64,000 nucleotides of DNA from Pipra filicauda (Eukaryota > Chordata > Aves > Passeriformes > Pipridae), in contig NW_024104368.1 in the NCBI RefSeq assembly GCF_003945595.2, positions 558,001 through 622,000 on the forward strand. The letters are read 5' to 3'. The notes beneath the pieces are model-generated. The model was given only the letters and a program-made list of their open reading frames with translations, was not told the DNA's origin and ran no database searches. Position numbers and translations under genes: made by a program. Below, piece after piece: positions 27,541 to 37,500 of the stretch; position 1 is the stretch's first letter; each line of letters starts with the position of its first letter.

Positions 27541-29454
27541 GCTTCAGGAGTCATGTAGACACAATACTGTGAAAGCCGTACCTTGAGACCTGAGGTACCA
27601 ACATGGCATTAATCGGCCAAGTCCCTCAAGCTGTGTCCATTTACATTAGCTAAAATCTGACCTGCATATAGTTATGGCCTCAGCCCTGAATCAGGCAGAT
27701 ACTGGTCTCAGACACACTGCTGGAAATCAGGAGTTGGGTTTTAAAAGTATTCCCAAGATGAGAATCGTCCTAAATGAGCCTTGTTTTCTAAACATCCCAA
27801 TTGTATTCCAGCACTCCTTTACTGATTACTGAAATGAAATAAAATAAAAGAATCAGTGGCAGATATGATTGTTTAATACTTATAACCAGGTGCTGCAGAC
27901 ACTATGTTTAAGACTTCAGGGCATCATCAAAAGGTAACAGAACAGTTGGATCAAGCCCTTGGGCACTTTTATTTCCACTTCAGAAAAATTAATAAGAGAG
28001 ACTTTCTCTGAATCCCACCTACCAGATGGTGTTTCTCCTTTTGTAAACACTCTTGGGTCTATTTCAGAATATGAAATAAAGACTTTTTAATAGGGAAGAG
28101 GTGGAGGGGTGGAAGACATGATAACATGGGTACTGAAACTAAGGATTCAAATAAAGGATATGAAACTTTGTTCTTCATTCAAAAGTTTCCCTGCAAATCT
28201 CCAAAGAATTTTAATAGCTGCAAGTCCACACATCCAGAGTCTCTGCATCCAAGGCAGCTGCATGTGGCATCCCACACCACATTAAATCATCTTTCTCAAC
28301 CTTCCTAGAGCGGCACGGTGTAAACCCTGACTGCCAGGAGGAGTTTGGCTTCTTCTAACACCAAAGAAACCAGTGTCTACTTGGAAAAACTACTCTAGTA
28401 CAACACCCGCTCCGCTCCTCACCACTCAGCTCAAATGGAAATCAGCTCAACTTCTTCCTACCATGTCAGGAGGGAAAAAAAGTGAACTAATAGCTGGGAA
28501 TAAAAGTCTGCGTCTTGAAAGGAGGAGTTTCCCCCTTTGTCTTCTTATTCTCAAGCTTCCTCATCCACCTTTCAAAATGCAACATCAGCAGAAGAACTCA
28601 ATTCCATTCCTCAGGTCTTCCCAGAAGGAATGTGTTTTTTGTAAAGGGATACAGCATCTGTGACATTTCCCTCTGTAATGGTGACTTGGCCACACTCATT
28701 TACAAAGAGTAGCATTGGTCTGTAGCCACTCAGATACCATTACCACATTTTTTGCTTTCCCACAGGACCTTCCTGTGATGGGATTACGTCCAGGATTCCT
28801 CTATCAGTCACCTGGGCTACACAACATTGCATCCATCAACCACTTGCTGCTCTTCAGCCCAGAGCATGAAGCTGCTGAGAACCCTTTCTAAGCACTCTGC
28901 TAAGATAAACACAAGTAACTCCTTGAGATGTGTGCAAGCAGCTCAGAGCAGCATTTGCATACTAACTAACATCAGTTCCACTTCACAAGCCTCTGTTTTT
29001 ATGAGAAAGTTGAAGCATCTGAGCATTTTACAGACAGAGAAACCAATTTGTAATGCTCCCATTACAAGAACCTTCATTTTTCTGAAACAGAATTTTCTGT
29101 GTCTCTGCACTAAATGCTTGTCAGTGATCCAAAAAGGTACTGTGAATATTATTTGACCTAGGATATAAATAACAAAAGAAGGGAAAAGCTGTGGATGGGA
29201 GACTCCTGCCCTCAAAATGTGGTGTCATTTTTATTAATAAAAACAAATCTATGCAGGTTTTACATGTGGATTAAACTGGCAATGGTCTAGCAATATAATT
29301 GTCACAGACTTGTGTTGGTAATTTTCAGATTTGTTCTGCATCAGTAATACTTATATTTCTGAAGAGGAGAAAACATGAGAAGGCAGAAGATATCAAACAG
29401 AAAGAACTACAATTTTATTATTGCTGCATCTAAAATCATTCAGTTTATGACATG

Positions 29455-29610
29455 ATTGGGTGCTGAGGCCTCTGCATGCAAATTATCCTGATATCTAGGT
29501 CACAAGATGCTTCAATGTGATTTCTAATTAACAAGCACAAATTACCATTCCAATCAAATATTTCATAAAATTGTTGATAGTGAACTTAAATAACCTTTAC
29601 CAGTATGGTG
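29455..29610. promoter_or_regulatory. Candidate regulatory block with a perfect POU octamer
   Basis: Contains the exact octamer ATGCAAAT (29476-29483), followed about 45 bp later by TTCTAATTAACAAG, a homeodomain-like site. The flanks are unique. The octamer word alone is expected by chance about once per 30 kb on either strand, so function is unproven. Confidence 0.2.
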
Positions 29611-31639
29611 AGAAACTCCAAAGGTAAAATCTAGATATTTATGCTGTCCACAAGCTGTGTTAGGAAGAGACGTCATTCTTCACACCTGCCACACTCACAA
29701 CCTCTTTCAGTTGCAGCTCTCCGGCTCAATGAGGCTTTTAATTGTTGTGCAAGTGGAGATCAGGTTAAGGTGAGTAGGCTATTTTGATTAGATACATTTC
29801 TATAACAGTGCAGTAACTGCACGGAAACAAATAGATTCTCACCAAGCAAGAGCAGACTTCCATTCTAACATATTGATATAAGACAAGAATTGCAAATTGT
29901 GTGGCCTTAATAAGGTCCAGTTATGTCAAAATTTTTTTCAGATTGGTTTTTCCCTATAAAATCAGATGGTTTATTTTACCCTGCTCTCTTCCAAGTGAGT
30001 TGGTTATAGACTTTGTCTAACTCAAACAGATTTTTTACTATGCCATGAATGTGCCCACCCCTCCTTTTCCCTCCTCTCTTTCATTTCGAAAGATAGACTC
30101 ACTATGAGGCAGATTCCTTTCACTTTGAGAGCCATGGAGTTTCCAGCAATTACTCAATTCACAGTATTGCTGATTTTACATTATAATCTCCATAAATTAG
30201 AGATATTACAATCAAGTACAAAAGCAGCATGCATTATTTGGTGTGCACGTGAAATTAGCATAAATGAATCATTTAATTTACTTAGCTTCACCATATCTCT
30301 GCAAATTAAAAAAAGACATCAACTAGTCTTCTCATCCATATCTTGTTTATGAGCCCATCTCTGTGGCTTAGAGTCACTCATAGTCAATGGAATTATGTAC
30401 TATGAACAGTGCCAGCAAAGCAAAATCTATCCTCTTCATTAGGAAAAGTAAGTAATATTACCAAAGTCGGGAAAAACCTCTCAGCATAGTCTAACTGCAG
30501 CCAGGTGTAAATACTGCCAAACAAAGCTATGAGCATCAAAATACCATTCTCCAATGCTAGAGTCAAAGGATTGCTGCTTTGATAGGAAATTAGGGGAGAT
30601 GTTCTTTCCCTGTTGAAGACAATAGGAAACAGATAGAGACATTGCTCAAAATGCATGCTCAATATGGCTAAGCACAAGGTAAAGAAATGTACAGATAGAA
30701 CAACAGTAAGGGAGTAGAAGTATTCAGAGAATAGCAGGATGAAGGAAGACACTGAGTACCTGCATTTGGGTTCACTTTCCTGTCACTTAAGGAAGCAGCT
30801 TTTCCCAGTACTCACCTCTCTTTTTGCACACATGCATGATAAGGTCTCATTTTTTGCAAGGAGAAGGTGAAGTGGGTCCCCTATTTCCCCTGAAATCATA
30901 CTAAAATAAACTGCACACAAAAGTCAGGCTCCCAGTTCTTCAAATGTAGATTCTGCACAGCTATCAGTAGCTCCACAGGAAAAAAATATGATGGTGAATC
31001 CAACCTTTTCCTCATTTTCTTCTCACACTTTAAACACACTTGGTCTCAGATCAGCCCTGAACCAATTAATTGGCATATCACAGTAAGAAACCTTCCTTCA
31101 TCCCCAACACTTTGACATTCCCACTCCTTCCAAAAAGGAATAACTAAGCTGTGAAACTTGTACAAAGAGAAATCACCCCAGCAACTTGATAATTTACCCT
31201 GTGTTTCATGATACATCTAAAAAGATAGCGAAGCCTGAAAATTTAAATCAGCACCCCACCCTGGTGACTGGACTGGAAGGTGGCACCGATCAATAGCCCT
31301 TCAGGACACTTAATGGTGCTCTTGTGCTGAGACTGATGCAGAGGCACGTGCTCCAAACAATTGCATTTTAAGCACAGCTTTGTATCCTCAGAGATCAAAT
31401 ACTTTGCAATGCTAAATGACATTCAGAATAGTTTGAAGAGCACAGGGTAGTGTTGCCTACTTAATATTTTGCCTTGACAGACAACTTCTTCCAACTACAA
31501 GTCTCCAAATATCCCTAATTCACTTTAGTGCACATGGGGTTAAGAAGCTCAACAAGGTTTTGGGACAACTTCATGGGACAAGGAAATGCTATATTTATAA
31601 CAAAAATATTAGAGTTAGAATTGTGATGGACTTAAAGAA

Positions 31640-32922
31640 ACCATTCCTCCTTGGAAATCAATGGAGCACCTCATTCTGGAGGCCATCTCTATCTACATGG
31701 ATGACACAAAGGTGATTAGGAGTAGTCAGCATAAATTCACTAAAAGTTAATCATCCTTGACCAACATGATTGCCTTCATGAAACAACTACTTGGATGGAT
31801 GAGGGGAGAACAGTGGATATTGTCTACCTCCATCTCATAAAGGCTTTAGACAATTTCTCTCACAACATCCTCATAGGCAAACTCAGGAAGTCTGGACTGG
31901 ATGAGTGGACAGTGAGATGGATTGAGAACTGGCTGACTGGCACATCCCAGAGGGTCTTTATCAGTGGCACAAAGTCCAGTTGGAGGCCTGTCACTAGTGA
32001 TGTCCCCCAAGGGTCAATACTGGGCCCAGTATTGTTTGACCTATTCATCAATGACTTGGATGAAGGGGCAGATGCCTCCTCAGCAATTTCTCTGATGATT
32101 AAAAAGGCTGGAATGGTTGATACCCCAGAGGGCTGTGCAGCCCTTCAGAAGTACCTCGGCAGGTTGGAGAGATGGGCAGAGAAGAACTGTCTGAAATTCA
32201 ACAAAGGCAAATGCAGGGTCCTGCACCTGGAGAAGAATAACCCCAGGCACCAGGACAGGTTGGGGACTGACCAGCTGGAAAGCAGCTCTGCAGGAGAGGA
32301 CCTGGGGGTCCTGGTGGACAACAATGGTATCCTGGGATACCATTAGCATTAGGAAGAGCATGGCCAGCAGGTCAAGGGAGATGATTCTGCTCCTCTACAC
32401 AGCTCTGGTGAGGCAAACAGGGAGTGCTGTGTCCAGTTCTGGGCTCCTCAGTGCAAGAGAGACATGGAGCTCCTGGAGCAGGTACAGCAGAAGGCAACAA
32501 ACGTGATGAGGAGTCTGGAGCATCTCACTTATGAGGACAGGCTGAGGGAGTTGGGCCTGTTAAGACTCAAGAAGAGATGACTGAGAGGGCACCTCATCAA
32601 TGTTTGTAAGTATCTGAAGGGAGGGTGTCCAGAGGATGGAGCCAGGCTCTTGGTGGTGCCAAGCAATAGGACAAGAGGTAATGGTAGAAACTGATGCACA
32701 GGAAGATCCACCTGAATACAAGGAAGAACTTTACTGTGCAAGTGACTGTGCCCTGGAACAGATTGCCTGGAAAGGTTGTGGAGACTCCCTCACTGGAGAT
32801 ATTCAAGGACTATCTGGATGCAATCCTGCACAATGTGCTCTAGGATGATCCTTGTAGTGCAGGGAGGCTGGATCAGATGAGCCCATCGGTGTTCCCTTCC
32901 AACCTGACCGATTCTGTTGCCT
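31640..32922 (+). mobile_element. 5'-truncated CR1 LINE with ORF2 reverse-transcriptase remnant
   Basis: A copy of the CR1 non-LTR retrotransposon from the start of the reverse-transcriptase domain to the 3' end. It opens with a segment translating as MEHLILEAISIYMDD and passes through the palm/thumb coding region. It ends with a 3' end containing CCCTTCCAACCTGACCGATT. The 5' two-thirds of a full element (ORF1 and endonuclease) is missing, as in most CR1 copies. Several stops, a frameshift at the catalytic motif and a small internal deletion make it inactive. There is no poly(A), which is usual for CR1. The copy shares a nearly identical ~40-bp stretch with the element at 48.2 kb (CTCATTCTGGAGGC, CATGGATGACA), so the two likely belong to related subfamilies. 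Confidence 0.95.
31643..32850 (+). pseudogene. CR1 ORF2 reverse-transcriptase pseudogene
   Basis: The longest surviving frame runs 31795-32346 (183 codons). It carries recognisable reverse-transcriptase blocks: a DIVYLHLIKALDNFSHNIL block (RT block A, where families have DFSKAFDTVSH), WRPVTSDVPQGSILGPVLF (block B) and a FNKGKCRVLHL block. The catalytic block C (family FADD) is out of frame: the bases TTCTCTGATGAT at 32088-32099 would read FSDD in another frame, followed by a stop. Downstream frames recover AS RSRE and LYTALVR (near 32360-32410), then further CR1 C-terminal sequence such as LRELGLL and RLPGKVVETPSLEI, broken by stops. In an intact element this enzyme copies the RNA at a nicked target site. 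Here it is dead. Confidence 0.93.
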
Positions 32923-34569
32923 GAGCAGCTCCAGAAAAGAAAAGGATTGCAAACACAAAAGTAAGAACCAGGAAGAATTTCAAGGATCTATGTGGAGGCA
33001 TCTACATATTTGAGATCCCTGACAGTTAGTGTTCTCCAGAGAGCAGTTCACAGCACTCAAGCAAAGCACTAGGGTACTCCAAATTCCCCTCCAGATGATA
33101 TGAAGCAGCCTCTGGCACAGAACTCAGTCTGCTCTTCCTTCTGCCTCCCAAGTTTGATGGTGCAAGTACAGTTCCCCCTTTCCAGCCTTTGCAGAGAACG
33201 TGCTATGCAATACTGAGCTGAGACAAACACACACTCCCTGTGGAGTTTCACACTTAAATGTCACTCCTTAAAACTTTCTCTGCAGATACTGCTCCTGGTA
33301 TCATTCAGCAGCACAGGCCAGATGCACTTTGAAGGGATCCAGGATTCATCCCTTCTCTCCTTACCGTTGGATGCGCAACAGATGATCCAGAGTTTATCTT
33401 GCTCAGCACACAGAGCATCTTGGATCAGCAGGAGTCACTGCCTTTGTTCCTACACTGCATACTCATCACCCATCTAGTGCCATATTAAATTATTCATGAA
33501 TGAAATAACAGTTTTCAGCATTAATAATTTACTGCTACACCAAGGGGATGTGTAAGGTAAAATGTAACTGATATGGGAGTCTGAGCTTTGGCAGCTTTTA
33601 TAATACTCATTCATCTAGTATTTTCCATCATTAATCCTTGTGCTTTGCTGACTAGAACATTTGCTCAATGACAGGCATATTTCCCCACTGACATGGATCT
33701 GGTACATAGGTTCAGTACCTGCAAACAGGAAGCATATTTTTGTTTATGGGACTTAATTTATTAAAGTGCTGATATCAGATTTTGCAAAGTCTTACTCTCA
33801 GGAGAAGTCCCGTGGACATAAGTCTACTTGCTTAAAATAAGCCTGCTGATATCAGTACGAGGTAGTGAGGATCTCAGGTAAGCATATCATAATAATGCAA
33901 TTAATAATAATTAATAATTTATTATCCAGCTTCACAGACAGTCTCACTGTCTTTCTTGTTAGAAAAATGAGAAAGCCTTTCACTTTGGGGAGACCTGAAC
34001 TAATTATATTTACTGAGAGCCTCATCAGAAAGCTCTAATTCACTGTGGCAACACATAGGCACTGAAGAGATGTAGGTGTGGGGAATTCCTCCAGACAGGC
34101 ACCAGACACAGGGGTGTTCACTACACTCCTTTGTTAAGGTAATGGTATATTTAGCATTTCCTTGATCTGACCCCTCTAGCTAACCATGAGATGAAAATAA
34201 CAGGATCACGAGCAATGTACCTCCAAGTACATTCTCTAATATCAGGAAACTAGCACTCATTTCAAAATTAAGTCAAAAATCCAAAGAAAAAGGTTGCCTT
34301 GCTGTTTCTTGCAAAAAGAAAAGCCTGAAAATCACTCTGATAAATTTAAGTTGCTGCTTTGCCTAAGCATCTATGCTTGATTTGCAGATCAACAGACACA
34401 CAACAGTTCATCTAACTCAGAGCAAACGTCAGAGTTGAACTGAGTGGGATGGAATGTCATCCCACATCTTATCACTGTTAAACCTGATAATATCCCCCTC
34501 CCCTGTTGTGTCTAGTTAAAAGCCCTATCAATAAGCACCACCAACCCTTGATTAAAGATCCTCTCCCTC
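32923..34569. other. Unique sequence between two opposed CR1 fragments
   Basis: About 1.65 kb with no gene. The part 33480-33930 is AT-rich, with many TAAT words including an AATTAATAATAATTAATAAT run near 33900. No clear CR1 sequence was found here that would join the plus-strand ORF2 fragment to the minus-strand ORF1 fragment. Confidence 0.5.
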
Positions 34570-35560
34570 ATTTAATAGAGCCAAATCCTGTCCAAATTCA
34601 ATAAGTATGGTGCCATGTAGGCCATCCCATTATCAAAGAAAGCAAAAATTTTGGTGGTAACACCAGACATGGAGCCATGTATTAATACACTGGGTCTGTC
34701 TGCGTCTTTCACTGTCACTACCTGCATCTGGAAGAATAGAAGAAAAAATAACCCGTGCCCCTGATTCTCTCACCAACCATCCCAAGTCCTTGAACTCTCT
34801 TTTGATGGCCTTTGGACTATGCTTTGCAACTTCATCACACCCACATGGAGGACCAGCCCACACGTTGTAGTCCAAAGGTCAAATGAGGCTAAGAGGTTTC
34901 CTGGCAACATCCCTAACCCAGGCATCAGGGAGGCAGACTTCCCTGATGGGAGGGTCCTTTCTGCATACTGGATCCTCTGTTCCCCTTAGAAGGGAATTGC
35001 CTAACACTACAATCCTTCTTTTATTCCTTGTGGAATGGGTCTTGATGCAAGGTGTAGACCTTTCTGGCCTTGACAACACCTCTAGTGGAGAGGGACCTTC
35101 ATCCTCATCATCCATTGATTGTCCTGCCACATCTAGAGCCTCATACCTATGGTACAGAGGCACCTGGGAGGGGGAGGTGGGCAAGAAGGACCTGTTGCCT
35201 GTTGCCCTGAGCAATGACTTGCCTCCATTCACCCTTTCCTCCTGATCTACTGCCTTCAGCCTGTCAGGGGGAAGATACAGGACCCTTATGGTCCATGTTT
35301 CTATCTGGTCTCTGCTTCTCTGCTCTTGTCTCAAGTAGGCCAGAGCACAGTTCTACTGGTCTATCTTCTCGAGTTCCTGATATTTCACAACCCTTCTACC
35401 TCTTTTTTTAGCTCTGCAACTAGGCTGAGTAGATTATTCAGCCTGGTCACACAGCTTTCATTTCTACTGCTCTCCAACACCAGTGCCAGGCTCTGGCATT
35501 CCTTGCAGGTGGAGACCTGGATGGCTGCATGTTTTCATGCAGGCCCCCAGAATTTACCAT
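34570..35560 (-). mobile_element. CR1 LINE fragment containing ORF1 only
   Basis: Minus-strand sequence corresponding to CR1 ORF1. From 5' to 3' on the minus strand it has a Cys-x2-Cys segment (TCKECQSLALVLESS, about 35496-35507), a leucine-rich coiled-coil-like stretch (RLNNLLSLVAELKKEVEGL), then the SGNH-hydrolase-like domain. It continues past ORF1 into FDNGMAY-type sequence near 34640 and fades around 34570. No ORF2 or CR1 3' end follows, which is unusual because CR1 copies are normally 5'-truncated and keep the 3' end. The 5' boundary is uncertain and may extend beyond 35640. Confidence 0.85.
34633..35510 (-). pseudogene. CR1 ORF1 (esterase-like) pseudogene
   Basis: Two minus-strand frames in the same phase (35334-34879 and 34875-34633) are separated by a single TGA. 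Together they cover the ORF1 SGNH-like domain. Block I is visible as VVLGNSLLRGTE, where the family has VVGDSLLRGTE, so the Asp of GDSL is replaced by Asn (about 34991-35002). Downstream, GARVIFSSILP and the CINTWLHVW stretch match the family. The block III GTND region is degraded to unrelated sequence after the stop. Upstream, the Cys-x2-Cys and coiled-coil part lies in another frame and ends in a stop. The function of CR1 ORF1 is thought to be RNA or membrane association; this copy is broken. The frames start at non-ATG codons, so they are interior ORF segments. Confidence 0.88.
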
Positions 35561-35572
35561 AGCCACTGCTGC

Positions 35573-35595
35573 TGTCAGCACTGTTGTTGCTGACA
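35573..35595. repeat. Small perfect inverted repeat (8-bp stem, 7-nt loop)
   Basis: TGTCAGCA, then seven bases CTGTTGT, then TGCTGACA form a perfect hairpin. It lies just upstream (on the minus strand) of the recognisable CR1 ORF1. Such hairpins occur by chance, and no function is implied. Confidence 0.6.
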
Positions 35596-37080
35596 CCACT
35601 GTCTCAATGGCTGACATAAATAAATTAAAAAAACTTGTTTCAGGATGAACTCCCACACAGATGGTATTTAAACATTTTGTTGAAAAAAATCTCAGTTGAA
35701 CAGGAAATAGAGGAAAACCAGTATTTCCACCTAAATTCAATGACATGGTGATTTATTATTTAATTTACCAAGTGAAGACCTGAATATCAGAATACATTTA
35801 AAGACCTGGTTCACAGTTATTAGATCTTTACTTTCTGGTAGCAGCCATATTATCTCAAAAATGTCAAATAACAAACTGAACACATGATTTTTTCATTGAC
35901 AGCTGGGCAAAGTCCTAACAAGTCTTATTAACTTGGCATACTGAGCACTCTCACAGACTTACAACATGCCAGAAAACGTCATGATTTTCACTCATTTCCT
36001 TGCATTTGCAATGATTTGGCTGAGTTTTCCTGCAGAAACAGTTTTCAACCTTCAGCTTGCTCCAGACTCATTCCTGGATGAAAACTCACAAGTTTGCTCA
36101 TTTCTCTACCCTTGCCTGTTCATTTTACTGGGTCATCTGCAACAGACCACATTCTTCAAAAGCAGAAGACAGAAGTTACTTGCTTTCCAAGACACCTGTA
36201 CACTAGCTCTGGGTTTGCCAGTTGCCTGTTGGATCATGTTGGTCCAGTCATGCTCCAGTTCTGCTGTCCTGTGAGTTCCCTGGCTGAGGACTGGTCCCTT
36301 ACAATGCACTTACACAGTCAATAGCATAATAGGGTCTTGATATTGATTGGAGCTGCCATGCTTAACAGCAATAATCACAACAAACAAGAAATGCTACATG
36401 GGGTTTACAGTGCAGGGAAGGTTTTTTCTGTACTGTGCAGTGTGTCAGCATCAGTCCAGTAACCAGCAGTACTTAAAGGCACAGAAGAACCAAATTCATT
36501 GAACAGATCCCACTTGATGCTGTTGCTCTTTTTACTGTAATCGCACTCTAATGATATTGAGTATTTTAGAGCATGTTACTGGGAAGAACAAATAACAAAT
36601 AATGCAGCTATTCTGACTCAGTGGAAAATTGCTGCTGCTTCACAACAAAACTGCAAGCAAGTAACGCTGTTGGTTCAATTGCACTTTCCTTGCTGCACTA
36701 GTACTGCAGAGTGCTCCTCCTCTGGGTGGTGACTGGGTAGTTTCTTGCTGAACCTTACTTACAGCACTCTGCAGATTTCCCACTGGTGCAGCCAGACACA
36801 GGCATTTTGCAAAAGGAAAAAAAAAGGTATGCTTTTGCTTAAAGACATGTCAAGGAAGCCAAACTTTTAGAGAGCTTGTGATGCGTACAGCTTATCAATA
36901 AATAATGCATTTTTCTCTGCAAACTTTTTCCCAGGGAGAGACAGCTGATGTACCTATTGCTTAAGACACATAAACAACAAACTAACAACCTACATGGAGG
37001 AACATGCACTTATCTGAGAACTAAGGAATGAAATAGACTCCTGGACCCCAATTCAGTCATACAGTTAAGCTTTATAGTAT

Positions 37081-37500
37081 CAGTACCTATCTCCCGCAAC
37101 TCCCTCTTTGATTGGCATATTAAACGAAGTTGAAAATTGCTTCCTAAAACCAATAAATGTTCGATGACAATCTTAATGTCAGGGACAGACTATTTCCTTT
37201 TGGTTCTAGCTAAACAATGCCCATTTTGCACAGTCAACTTTTCTCAAGGCTTCTGATTCAATCTTTCGGCCAATGCATACAGAAGTATGACTGCGGAAGC
37301 GTATTAACCCATATTTGCACTAAGACCTCGGTACAAAATTCTTAGCCATGATAATGCTGCTCCTGGCATGCGTTAGCCACGCTGCAGACCCACGTGTCCT
37401 TAGGATGTGTATCTCCATCCTTAAATGGCTAATACAAGTGCTTGGGACTTCATATTCATACCAGAGCTCAGTACTGCCTAGCTACCTGCGCACTAGAAAT
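37081..37500. other. CpG-enriched unique patch
   Basis: I count 11 CpG dinucleotides in 420 bp, against one or two in comparable neighbouring stretches such as 5041-5400. A perfect CACGTG E-box lies near 37391. The patch is too CpG-poor and too low in G+C to be a CpG island, and it contains no repeat I recognise. Possible readings are a conserved regulatory element kept hypomethylated, or a younger inserted sequence that has not yet lost its CpGs. Confidence 0.35.

Larger units (their letters stand above)
21601..31639. other. Unique non-coding sequence with candidate regulatory blocks
   Basis: Ten kilobases without a recognisable exon, RNA gene or clear repeat. An A/AG low-complexity tract (24352) and two motif-rich blocks (27120 and 29455) are listed separately. 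Open frames such as 25609-25956 (115 codons) and 30393-30752 (minus, starts at GTG, hydrophobic) show no domain and no splice context and are treated as chance. Confidence 0.6.

Noticed and set aside
30393..30752. 119-codon hydrophobic minus-strand frame
   Set aside because: Begins at GTG, without domain or splice context. Hydrophobic frames are common by chance where one strand is T-rich.
35966..36274. 102-codon ATG frame with a hydrophobic N-terminus
   Set aside because: No recognisable domain, and a second open frame overlaps it. It lies in unique sequence just past the CR1 ORF1 fragment. Treated as chance.
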